Source: Pseudomonadota bacterium
GTDB lineage: Bacteria > Pseudomonadota > Gammaproteobacteria > Burkholderiales > Rhodocyclaceae
Assembly: GCA_026399515.1 (NCBI GenBank)
Contig: JAPLQT010000122.1
Span: 1-64,000, forward strand
Direction of reading: 5' to 3'
Length of the DNA stretch: 64,000 nt
Position 1 is the first letter of the stretch, and every line of letters begins with the position of its first letter. The notes beneath the pieces were generated by a model. The model was given only the letters and a program-made list of their open reading frames with translations. It was not told where the DNA came from and searched no databases. Positions 56,792-64,000 of this stretch are shown one piece after another. A program made the translations under genes and the position numbers.

Positions 56792-58015
56792 TTGAAATTC
56801 AAGAAGATTGCCCTGGGGGCGCTGGTCGTCCTTGCCGCTGCTGGCATTACCGGTTGGTTCAGCCTCGACAAAGAAACGCGCGGACTTCTGGCGACGCTGC
56901 CCACCAACCGGGATCTACTGTTTTGGAGCGAGCCTCAGCGCGATGCGGCGTTTCGCGCATTGGACCGGCTTCCTATCCTCGCGAAGTCGCATGGCATTCC
57001 AGCTGGAAGCAATCCATCACCATTGCCGCCGGGATCACCGCTGAAGCTGACTATGGACGTCAATGCCTACATGGCGGGCCAGCGCAGCGCAGCGCTCTTA
57101 GTGCTGCATGACGGCAAGTTGCGTCTGGAGCGTTACGGCCTGGACTTTGCCAGCAGCGGGCGCTGGACCAGTTTCTCCGTAGCCAAGTCCATCACCTCCA
57201 CCCTGGTGGGTGCGGCCATCCGCGATGGCTACATCAAAAGCATGGACGACAAGGTCAGCGACTACGTCCCGCAGATGAAAGGCTCAGCCTACGACGACGT
57301 CAGCATCCGCCAGTTGCTGACCATGACCTCGGGCGTGAAGTGGAACGAGGACTACTCGGACCCGAACTCCGACGTGGCGAAGTTCAACAACCACAAGCCC
57401 GAAGATGGCGTGGACGCACTTGTGAGCTATCTGCGCAAACTCCCGCTCGAGGCGCCCGCCGGCACGCGCTGGCTATACAGCACAGGCGAGACCAACTTGG
57501 TGGGCATCCTCCTTAACCAGGCGACGAAGAAGCCCTTGTCGGCCTATCTGTCGGAAAAAATCTGGGTGCCGGCCGGTATGGAACAGCAGGCCACCTGGCT
57601 TCTCAGTAAGACCGGGCAAGAGATCAGCGGCTGCTGCATTCAGGCTGCGTCGCGGGACTTTGTACGTTTCGGGCAATTCATCCTGAATGGTGCCACGGTT
57701 AACGGGCAAAGCATCCTTCCCGAAGGCTGGCTGGCCGAGGCCACCACCACACGCACCGGCATCGGTCAGCCAGACCGTGGCTACGGCTACCTGTGGTGGA
57801 CCTATGCCGACGGTAGCTTTGCCGCGCGCGGCATCTTCGGCCAGGGCATCTTCATCGACCCCAAGCGCAAACTCGTGATCGCCTCCAACGCGAACTGGGC
57901 GGGTGGCGCCAGAGACCCGGTCGCCATGGCATCACGCGAGGCGTTTTACAGAGCGGTACAGAAGGCTGTGGATGATGAGATTGTGGCCGTGCCCGGTGCT
58001 TCGCCTACGCGCTGA
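56792..58015 (+). CDS. Serine hydrolase (class C beta-lactamase/DD-peptidase fold), TTG start
   Basis: A 407-residue serine hydrolase with an N-terminal signal/anchor (KKIALGALVVLAAAGITGW). The catalytic S129-x-x-K132 is in WTSFSVAKSITSTL; Y-S-D equivalent is probably YSDPNSD (Y near residue 188) and a C-terminal H/K-x-G-like segment is ARGIFGQGIFID. It belongs to the PBP4*/EstB-like family, so it may be an esterase or peptidase rather than a true beta-lactamase. It starts with TTG, preceded by TGAGGAG at good spacing, and lacks an upstream ATG. It stands alone. Confidence 0.85.
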   Translation: MKFKKIALGALVVLAAAGITGWFSLDKETRGLLATLPTNRDLLFWSEPQRDAAFRALDRLPILAKSHGIPAGSNPSPLPPGSPLKLTMDVNAYMAGQRSAALLVLHDGKLRLERYGLDFASSGRWTSFSVAKSITSTLVGAAIRDGYIKSMDDKVSDYVPQMKGSAYDDVSIRQLLTMTSGVKWNEDYSDPNSDVAKFNNHKPEDGVDALVSYLRKLPLEAPAGTRWLYSTGETNLVGILLNQATKKPLSAYLSEKIWVPAGMEQQATWLLSKTGQEISGCCIQAASRDFVRFGQFILNGATVNGQSILPEGWLAEATTTRTGIGQPDRGYGYLWWTYADGSFAARGIFGQGIFIDPKRKLVIASNANWAGGARDPVAMASREAFYRAVQKAVDDEIVAVPGASPTR

Positions 58016-58457
58016 TGGCTGTACCGACCGGTATACGCCGGAGGCTGCCTCTGGCGGGGTGTTCCACATTGCGGCGGTTGGCAAAACCGTTGATTTTCCA
58101 TGGGCCGCAATGGAGCGCGTGGCTCTAAAGACCATCTCCGGCCAAGTCCGGACGGTGGGAATTCTTCTACACTGACGACGTTCGCGGTTGCTTGCAAAAA
58201 TTCTGGGGGACTTTCGTCACGATACCTCTCGAATTAATTTCGACGCTGGCCCCTTTGATACTGACCACAAGAGCCCGCCGCACTCTAATCGCCCTCTGCT
58301 AGCAATCCAACCAACACCTAACGTTGGCCAGGGATGTCACGAGTTGAAATCCGTCCATATCGTTGCCGCATCATGCAAGCTGAATGGATTGGCGAGCAAT
58401 ACGACGGAGCATTCGTGTATTAGGATGCTTAGAGTCATCGGGACGAGGAGAATGGGC
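58016..58457. other. Composition shift upstream of the HEPN gene
   Basis: A 440-base region without a supported gene. The first 170 bases match the GC-rich chromosome; around 58190 the DNA becomes AT-richer, marking a likely junction of acquired DNA. An in-frame extension of the next ORF runs back to 58188 but has no ribosome site and no homology. ACCTAAC immediately followed by GTTGGCC at 58318-58331 resembles integron core sites but no palindrome accompanies it. Confidence 0.35.
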
Positions 58458-59705
58458 ATGGAAGTAGTTGCAAACTTCGAGGTCAAATCGGAATGCTCGG
58501 TAGTAGCAGATGATCTGCGTTTGGAGATCAAGCATCCGCAAGGGCTATACCGCGCACTCATCAAGAATATTCAACGCAACGACTACTCCACGCCGTTTCT
58601 CTTGGCATTGCATATTTACTTCGATTCACCGGACTTGGATGGTGCGAAGGAGATTGCGGAGGAGCGATTGGCTGACTGTCTCAATATGCTCGCGTTTACA
58701 GTCGGATCAGGATTTTCGCGTCATCGGATTCGGCAGATTGTGGATTGCACCGAGGACACTGGGATGCGGGACGTACGTTTCTGGGGTGACGCAATTGACC
58801 ATGACGATCCTCAACCGTTCTTGGACGATCACACTACCAAGGCCATAGAGCGGCTTTCTGAATTCCAGATCCCGCCCGCAATTCGGCGCGCAATGCGTTG
58901 GTACCGTCTAGGAGTCAACGCGGCGGTTCCTAGCGATCAATTTCAGTACTTCTGGTTTGCGCTAGAAATCATTGCCGAGTTTCAAAAGGGGGAAGAGAAA
59001 GTACCGAGCAATTGCCCCCATTGCGCCTCGCCGCTGTTCTGCAAATCTTGCGAAACGCACCCAGTGCACAAGAGATACCAGAAACAAGCAATTCAATCAC
59101 TGCTGACAACCGTGGACAAGGACTGCGATGATTCAATGTTCAAGCGCCTGGACAAGATGCGAAATGGACTCATGCATGGAGAGACAATGGAGGAAATTGA
59201 GGCTGACCAGTTCGAGGGACAAAAGCACATTGTTGATATCTTGGGCAGCCTCGTGTGGAAGGCCTTGATTTACCAATTTCCGCTCGATTGGTTCGATGGC
59301 AGTATTTCGTTGGGTGTGCCGTCGAAATATGTCCATCATAAACTCCACGGAGTTGTACACATCCGGACCATCATTCCGAAGGACGCAGAGGGAAATCTTG
59401 ATCTAAGCTTCAGCGGCACCAAGATGGAGTTGGTTAGCGACGGGCCGCCACAGAGCGCTTTACCAAGCTTAATAGTTTTGACCGATGACCAGTACGCCCG
59501 TTTAGCCAAGTTGAGTGTCGAGAACGGCGACCACCAAGAAATGTGCCGCCGAATAGTAAAGAGGGTCAATGGCAAGAAGGAAGGGCGTGTAGGTTGCCTT
59601 GTTCTCGCGACCGACTTTACTCAGATAAAGAAGGCTGTCGATGGCGGCGAAGTTGGCAACTGGCAGAACTTGTTTCGGGAAATCATCGGCCGTGAGAGAG
59701 AGTAA
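58458..59705 (+). CDS. HEPN-domain protein with zinc-ribbon insert (Apea-like)
   Basis: A 415-residue protein with base composition lower in GC than its surroundings. The central helical region holds WYRLGVNAAVPSDQFQYFWF and ALEIIAEF, then a four-cysteine cluster NCPHCASPLFCKSC (C186, C189, C195, C198), then KMRNGLMHGE, whose R235-x4-H240 is the HEPN ribonuclease dyad. The N-terminal 130 residues and the C-terminal 150 are of unknown fold. This resembles Apea-like HEPN proteins seen near restriction and defence genes. The ATG at 58458 is set by GAGGAG seven bases upstream. No partner toxin or antitoxin is adjacent. Confidence 0.65.
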   Translation: MEVVANFEVKSECSVVADDLRLEIKHPQGLYRALIKNIQRNDYSTPFLLALHIYFDSPDLDGAKEIAEERLADCLNMLAFTVGSGFSRHRIRQIVDCTEDTGMRDVRFWGDAIDHDDPQPFLDDHTTKAIERLSEFQIPPAIRRAMRWYRLGVNAAVPSDQFQYFWFALEIIAEFQKGEEKVPSNCPHCASPLFCKSCETHPVHKRYQKQAIQSLLTTVDKDCDDSMFKRLDKMRNGLMHGETMEEIEADQFEGQKHIVDILGSLVWKALIYQFPLDWFDGSISLGVPSKYVHHKLHGVVHIRTIIPKDAEGNLDLSFSGTKMELVSDGPPQSALPSLIVLTDDQYARLAKLSVENGDHQEMCRRIVKRVNGKKEGRVGCLVLATDFTQIKKAVDGGEVGNWQNLFREIIGRERE

Positions 59706-60026
59706 AACAGGTTCGCCAGTACTTTGACCTTGGAGTGGGTCCATAGATGGCATTCACTCGACGGTTTGGGGTTAGCGTCTCTGGCCCGATGTCAGGTATG
59801 CGTGCATTGCCAACAAGTAACGACTGACGGGTTGATTTGGTCGAGCAGTTGTCCGCAGGCGGACGCGCGAAGCGACAAGGCAACTCTGATATATGCCGTT
59901 CAACATCTGACAGCTCGACCGGCGGCTGTGGGTCGATAGTTCGCATTCGATTCCACTCTTCCACTCCCGGTTAGCGGACGGCCATTTTCTTCTTGTCCCC
60001 ATCAAGTTCATTGAGAACTAGAGCGC
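59706..60026. other. Gap between HEPN gene and diguanylate cyclase gene
   Basis: About 320 bases between two convergent genes. No ORF with recognisable features: a 93-codon minus-strand reading overlaps the end of the HEPN gene and has no homology signature. I saw no strong hairpin followed by T residues. Confidence 0.35.
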
Positions 60027-62420
60027 TCAGGTTTCAGCCAGCCGGCTTTCCGAATTGATCAACGCCATCAGTTCGTCGGCGGGCAAGGGACGGGAAAAAA
60101 AGTAGCCTTGGATTTCGTCGCAGTCCAGACTTTTCAGGAAGGTAAGTTGGGCCGCGTTTTCGACGCCTTCGGCGATGACTTTGAGCCGCAACTGTTTGGC
60201 CATGCCGGCGATGGCGCCGGCGATGGCGCAGTCGTCGGCGTCGCCGGGGGTGCCGGTGATGAAGGAGCGGTCGATCTTCAGCGTGTCGATCGGGAAACGC
60301 TTCAAGTACGACAGGCTGGCAAAGCCGGTGCCGAAATCGTCCAGCGACAGCGAAATGCCCATCGCATGCAATTCGTCCATCATAGAGATGACGCTCTCGG
60401 TGTTGTTCATCAACATGCTTTCGGTCAATTCCAGTTCCAGCCAGGCTGGGGTCAGCCGGTGCCGGCTGAGCAAGGCCCCGATGATGCCCGGAAGCTTGGA
60501 GGTGATCTGGCGCGCCGAAATATTCACCGCCAGCTTCACCGGCGCAAAGCCGCTTTGCTCCCAACTGCGGGCTTGGGAACAGGCTTCCTCCAGCACCCAT
60601 TCGCCGATGCTGACGATCAGGCCGGTTTCCTCGGCGATCGGGATGAACTCGCCCGGCGGCACCATCCCGCGTTCGGGATGGTTCCAGCGCACCAGCGCCT
60701 CGGCGCCGATGATGCGGCCCGAGGCGATATCCACTTTCGGCTGATAGTGCAACACCAGTTCGCCTTTTTCCAGGGCCCGGCGCAAGCCCTCTTCCATGGC
60801 CAGGCGGCCGAGCGCGAGCTGGTTCATCTCGGCGCTGAAGTAGGCGTAACTTTCCTGCGGGTTTTGCTTCGCCCGGTACATGGCGACATCGGCGTAACGC
60901 AGCAGGGTCGCAGTATCCAGGCCGTCCTCAGGGTAGACGCTGATGCCGACGCTGGCGCCGACGCGCAGCTCGTGTCCGTCGATCAGGATCGGCTCGCGCA
61001 GCGAGTCGAGCAGTTTTTGGGCGACATAGCCGGCGTGTTCGCGGCGGGAGATATTGAAGAGCGCCGCGACGAACTCGTCGCCGCCCATCCGTGCCACGAC
61101 GTCGGCGGTGCGCAAGGCGTTGCGGAAACGCTGGCCGACTTGTTGCAGCAGGCGGTCGCCGACATCGTGCCCCAGCGTATCGTTGATCGGTTTGAAGCGG
61201 TTCAGGTCGATGAACAGCAGCGCACCCTGATGCTGGCTGCGCTCGGCTTCGACCAGAGCCTGGTCGATCAGGCGATGGATCAGGGTGCGGTTGGGCAGGC
61301 CGGTGAGCGAATCGTAGAAGGCGAGATAGTTGATGCGCTCTTCGCTGCGCTTGCGTTCGGTGATATCGCTGAATATCGAGAAATAGTGGGTGGTCCGGTT
61401 CTGTTCGTTCTTCACCGCGCTGATCGACGACCACTTCGGATAGACCTCGTTGTTCTTGCGGCGCTCCCAGACTTCTCCATGCCAACTTCCCCTGGCCAGG
61501 ATGGCTTCGTCCCTCAGTTGGTAAAAAGTTTCGTCATGGCGGTCCGAATCGAACAGGCGCGGCGTCTGGCCGATCACCTCGGCCGCCGTATAGCCGGTGA
61601 TGCGGCAAAAAGCCGGGTTCACCGAGATGATGCGTTCGGCCTCGTCGGTGATATAGATGCCTTCCTGGCTATGTTCGAACATGCGGGTATTGAGCCGCTG
61701 TCTTTCCGCCGCTTCGATGCGTCCGGTAATGTCGGTCAGGTAGCCGATCAGGCCGCTGGGCTCGCCGTCGGCATCGCGGATCAGCGACAGGGAAAGGCTG
61801 GCCCAGAATATCTCGCCGGATTTCCGGCGGCGGCGAACCTCCATCTCCCGCCCGCCATGCTCGAGAAAAGTGTCCTGGAGTTGCGGACCGTCTTCCTCGT
61901 CTTCATCGGCATACAGGAACAGGATGTTGTTGCCGACGGCTTCCTTTTCCGTATAACCGAATAGACGCTCTGCGCCCTTGTTCCAGTGGGTGATGAAGCC
62001 GGCCAGATCCATGGTGACGACGGAGTCGTTGATCTGGTCCAGGATCTGCGTCTGGCGGTGGATGCGTTCCCCGCTCTGGCTGAGCTCCGCCGCGAGACGG
62101 TCGGTGTGTTCATGCAGGCGCAGCAGCCAACTTGTCATCTGGGCCAGGGCGCCGAGCTGTTGGCGCTCGGTTTCGCCATAGCCGCCGGGACGTCCGGCAA
62201 GCGCGTAGTAGCCTTGAGTCTTTCCGTCCAGCGAGACTTCCTGGACGATTTCATGGGTCGTATCGTAGGTGCCCAGAAAACCGCCGCGAGGGCTTTCCAA
62301 CAGGTGCCGTGCGATATTTCCCAATAGTTCGCCGCGTGCGTCCGCGTCGAGCCGTTGTGCGGTCCTGAGTTGTTCGGCATAGGCGCCGAAAAGCTCCGAG
62401 CCTGCCGAAAGGACGGTCAT
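60027..62420 (-). CDS. PAS-PAS-GGDEF-EAL c-di-GMP turnover protein
   Basis: A 797-residue cytoplasmic protein. After a 120-residue N-terminal helical part come PAS domains at about 125-235 (ITHWNKGAERLFGYTEKE) and 245-360 (ISVNPAFCRITGYTAAEVIG), a GGDEF domain with intact GGDEF (446-450) and an RxxD inhibitory site (437-440), and an EAL domain with EALVRW (574-579), LELTESMLM, LDDFGTGFASL and EGVENAAQL all intact. Both synthase and phosphodiesterase activity are therefore possible. It is preceded on the same strand by an HDOD gene three bases upstream, so both likely form an operon. Confidence 0.95.
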   Translation of the reverse strand: MTVLSAGSELFGAYAEQLRTAQRLDADARGELLGNIARHLLESPRGGFLGTYDTTHEIVQEVSLDGKTQGYYALAGRPGGYGETERQQLGALAQMTSWLLRLHEHTDRLAAELSQSGERIHRQTQILDQINDSVVTMDLAGFITHWNKGAERLFGYTEKEAVGNNILFLYADEDEEDGPQLQDTFLEHGGREMEVRRRRKSGEIFWASLSLSLIRDADGEPSGLIGYLTDITGRIEAAERQRLNTRMFEHSQEGIYITDEAERIISVNPAFCRITGYTAAEVIGQTPRLFDSDRHDETFYQLRDEAILARGSWHGEVWERRKNNEVYPKWSSISAVKNEQNRTTHYFSIFSDITERKRSEERINYLAFYDSLTGLPNRTLIHRLIDQALVEAERSQHQGALLFIDLNRFKPINDTLGHDVGDRLLQQVGQRFRNALRTADVVARMGGDEFVAALFNISRREHAGYVAQKLLDSLREPILIDGHELRVGASVGISVYPEDGLDTATLLRYADVAMYRAKQNPQESYAYFSAEMNQLALGRLAMEEGLRRALEKGELVLHYQPKVDIASGRIIGAEALVRWNHPERGMVPPGEFIPIAEETGLIVSIGEWVLEEACSQARSWEQSGFAPVKLAVNISARQITSKLPGIIGALLSRHRLTPAWLELELTESMLMNNTESVISMMDELHAMGISLSLDDFGTGFASLSYLKRFPIDTLKIDRSFITGTPGDADDCAIAGAIAGMAKQLRLKVIAEGVENAAQLTFLKSLDCDEIQGYFFSRPLPADELMALINSESRLAET

Positions 62421-62423
62421 GGC

Positions 62424-63650
62424 CTAGATTTCCCGGTTGACCTGGATGGTCCAGCGGCAAGCCTGCACCAGGCTCTGGCAATAACTTGCCGGCGTCAGCC
62501 CGACGGCCGCCAGGCGTTCGGCGAAATCCGGTCCGGGTGCGTGCTCGGATTGCTCGACGAGAGCCAGCACGGCGCCGATCCGGCCGCCGCGTTTCAGCAG
62601 CGCATCGACCACGTCTTCGGCAAGATTCAGCGGGGTCAGGATGTCTTCCAGGGGCATGGCGAACAGCGCTTCCAGCAGGGAAAACATGCCGACCATGAAG
62701 CCGCGTTCCTGTTCCTCGCGGTCGCCGCCGCTGGCCTTGCAGAGCGCTTCGATCAGGCTGGCGCGCAGGGCGGCGCGATCCATCAGCGGGTTGTGTGCGT
62801 CGCCGCGATTCTGCGCATACAGCAACAATTGCAGCCAGCGCTGCAACTGGCGGCGGCCGAGGATGGCGATGGCCTGGCGGAAATTGGAAATCTTGTTGGC
62901 CAGCGAGAAACTCACCGAGTTCACCAGCTTGAGCAACTGGTAGGACAGCTCGGGCGTCTGTTTCAGCAAGACCTCGATGGCGTGCGCTTCGGCATCGCTC
63001 GCCACCAGGCCCAGCAGCTTCAGCAGCAGGGCGCGCGACGGGCCATGCTGCTGCTGATTCGGCGGCGGATGCAGGGGATATTCGCCGGCGAACAGGCTGC
63101 ATCCGGCGGCCAGGGTCTGCGCGAAACATGCGGGGGTATCCGTGCGAACCGCGAGGTGTGGGCCGGGCAGATGTCTGAGGATTTTCGGCGGAGCGTTGTT
63201 GCCGCTATCGGGGGCGTCCACGGCGATCGCCGTGACGGCCTCGTGCAGCTTATCGCCCGGCGGCGGCAGACCCTCGGCCATCACGCGGAAGCCGAGAAGC
63301 CTGAGTCGCTCCATATCCCCCGTCGCCAGCGGATCGACGCAATGCGCCAGCGGGATCAGCAGGGTGATGCGCTGGATCGGCAGTTGCTGGGCCAGTGCAT
63401 TGGAGAGAGCAGTCGGGTCGGCCAGCGGCACGATGCAAGGCATTGCGCCGAGTGCCTCGTCGAGGCCGAACTCGTCGAACAGCCGGGCCAGATGGTCCAA
63501 TCGCGTGCCGGGTGAAACGGCGAGCAGCACCGCCGTCCAAACGTTGCGGGCGTTGGTCACCGGATACAGGTAGGGCGGCGGAAAATATTCCGTATTGGAT
63601 GATTCAGGCGTGGACATGGGTTTCAGACGAGCTTGGTTCGACGACAGCAT
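62424..63650 (-). CDS. HDOD domain signalling protein with EAL-like N-terminal part
   Basis: A 408-residue protein like YuxH-type EAL-HDOD proteins. The N-terminal 190 residues look like a degenerate EAL barrel (RNVWTAVLLAVSP, ITLLIPLAHCVDP, LRLLGFRVMAEGLPP) without catalytic motifs. The C-terminal HDOD domain (about 200-400) includes LLKLLGLVASDAEAHAIEVL, PELSYQLLKLVNSVSF and ISNFRQAIAILGRRQLQRWL. Such proteins act as signalling scaffolds, often with c-di-GMP enzymes; it lies three bases upstream of one. The start could alternatively be the ATG at 63617. Confidence 0.88.
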   Translation of the reverse strand: MLSSNQARLKPMSTPESSNTEYFPPPYLYPVTNARNVWTAVLLAVSPGTRLDHLARLFDEFGLDEALGAMPCIVPLADPTALSNALAQQLPIQRITLLIPLAHCVDPLATGDMERLRLLGFRVMAEGLPPPGDKLHEAVTAIAVDAPDSGNNAPPKILRHLPGPHLAVRTDTPACFAQTLAAGCSLFAGEYPLHPPPNQQQHGPSRALLLKLLGLVASDAEAHAIEVLLKQTPELSYQLLKLVNSVSFSLANKISNFRQAIAILGRRQLQRWLQLLLYAQNRGDAHNPLMDRAALRASLIEALCKASGGDREEQERGFMVGMFSLLEALFAMPLEDILTPLNLAEDVVDALLKRGGRIGAVLALVEQSEHAPGPDFAERLAAVGLTPASYCQSLVQACRWTIQVNREI

Positions 63651-63674
63651 GACAGGTTTTGTGGGATTCTTGGA

Positions 63675-64000
63675 TCATTTCCGCCCGAGCCGCGCCGGGA
63701 AGCTGTCGATTCCAAGCTCTGTCACCACCGCGTCGAGAGGCATATCATGTGGTCCCGGGTAGATGCTGTCGACCCGCGCCAGCTCGAATCCGACGCCGAT
63801 CGCCACGGGCCGCTGTGCGAGTGCCGCGAGCTCCGCCAGGGTCCGGTCGAAGTATCCACCGCCGTAGCCGAGGCGGTATCCCGCCGCATCGAAGGCATTC
63901 ACCGGCATCAGCAGCACATCGGGCGTCAGCATTTCACCGCTTGCGGGGTAGTGGATGCCGTAACGGTCGATCAGCATCTCGCTGTCCGGCCGCCAGGCGC
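63675..64000 (-). CDS. 5-formyltetrahydrofolate cyclo-ligase (C-terminal part, partial)
   Basis: The last 108 or so residues of the protein; the N-terminal half lies beyond the window edge. Family blocks are AWRPDSEML, YGIHYPAS, PDVLLMPVNAFDAAGYRLGYGGGYFDRTLA (the conserved phosphate-loop region G-Y-G-G-G-Y-Y/F-D-R in two parts) and VAIGVGFELARVDSIYPGPHDMPLD. It converts 5-formyl-THF to 5,10-methenyl-THF with ATP. It is on the minus strand just upstream of the HDOD gene. Confidence 0.93.
   Translation of the reverse strand, partial: AWRPDSEMLIDRYGIHYPASGEMLTPDVLLMPVNAFDAAGYRLGYGGGYFDRTLAELAALAQRPVAIGVGFELARVDSIYPGPHDMPLDAVVTELGIDSFPARLGRK

Noticed and set aside
58318-58331. ACCTAAC next to GTTGGCC considered as an attC for the HEPN gene
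   Set aside because: The two core-like sites abut with no palindromic interior, and no matching site follows the gene.

Overview
The window is GC-rich, densely coded chromosomal DNA. Operon content points to a betaproteobacterium, perhaps Rhodocyclales-like (genus not determinable here): a cysI-DUF934-cysH-cysD-cysN cluster, a sulfate ABC transporter with CysB-type regulators, metNIQ, cysK, plsB, gabT, an MsbA-related exporter and many c-di-GMP or chemotaxis proteins. I saw no rRNA, tRNA or CRISPR array.

Layout. 1-41 is the tail of a plus-strand gene. 217-3903 is a compact run of five minus-strand gene cassettes separated by palindromic attC-like sites and with no integrase gene nearby. The cassettes encode a caspase-like (CHAT-type) protein, a possible PD-(D/E)XK nuclease, a GNAT acetyltransferase, a GIY-YIG protein and a four-cysteine helical protein; the set resembles defence cargo. 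4509-13114 is housekeeping and metabolic: an FAD oxidoreductase, a spermidine-synthase-like protein, a beta-hydroxyacid dehydrogenase, DUF2461, plsB and an ABC exporter. 13252-19081 holds a DUF1800/DUF1501/cytochrome c operon followed by a chemoreceptor with a haem-binding motif. 19228-24060 carries yqaA, gabT with a divergent LysR gene, and ilvA. 24128-25169 is a small toxin-antitoxin island (HepT/MntA and a broken RHH antitoxin).

25194-42226 is a sulfur region: CysB-like regulator, cysI, DUF934, cysH, cysD, cysN, then (after a penicillin-acylase gene) sbp, a degenerate EAL gene, cysT, cysW, cysA, a second CysB-like regulator, and metN-metI-metQ. Together these import sulfate, activate it to APS, reduce it to sulfide and import methionine; cysK (54555) and a MalY/PatB-type C-S lyase (55512) extend the theme. 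cysT has lost its first membrane segment through a frame-shifting deletion.

42544-58015 is mixed: a secreted lipase-like lipoprotein, a SerC-like plus ATP-grasp pair, a class II amidotransferase, a thioesterase, a K+ channel with RCK domains, a DUF5615/DUF433 toxin-antitoxin pair, a polar amino acid transporter lacking its ATPase gene, cysK/patB and a serine hydrolase. 58458-59705 is an AT-richer HEPN gene that looks acquired. 60027-63650 carries two signalling proteins, and the window ends in a 5-formyl-THF cyclo-ligase gene.

Three repeat elements lie in gaps: a ~277-bp nested-hairpin element in two copies (22137 and 35869), a ~90-bp element in two inverted copies (19138 and 42290), and a 176-bp element with 24-bp inverted ends splitting aapJ from aapQ (52233-52408). 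The best candidates for something new are the integrase-less cassette array with its caspase-like cargo, the nested-hairpin repeat, and the catalytically dead EAL protein built into the sulfate transport locus.
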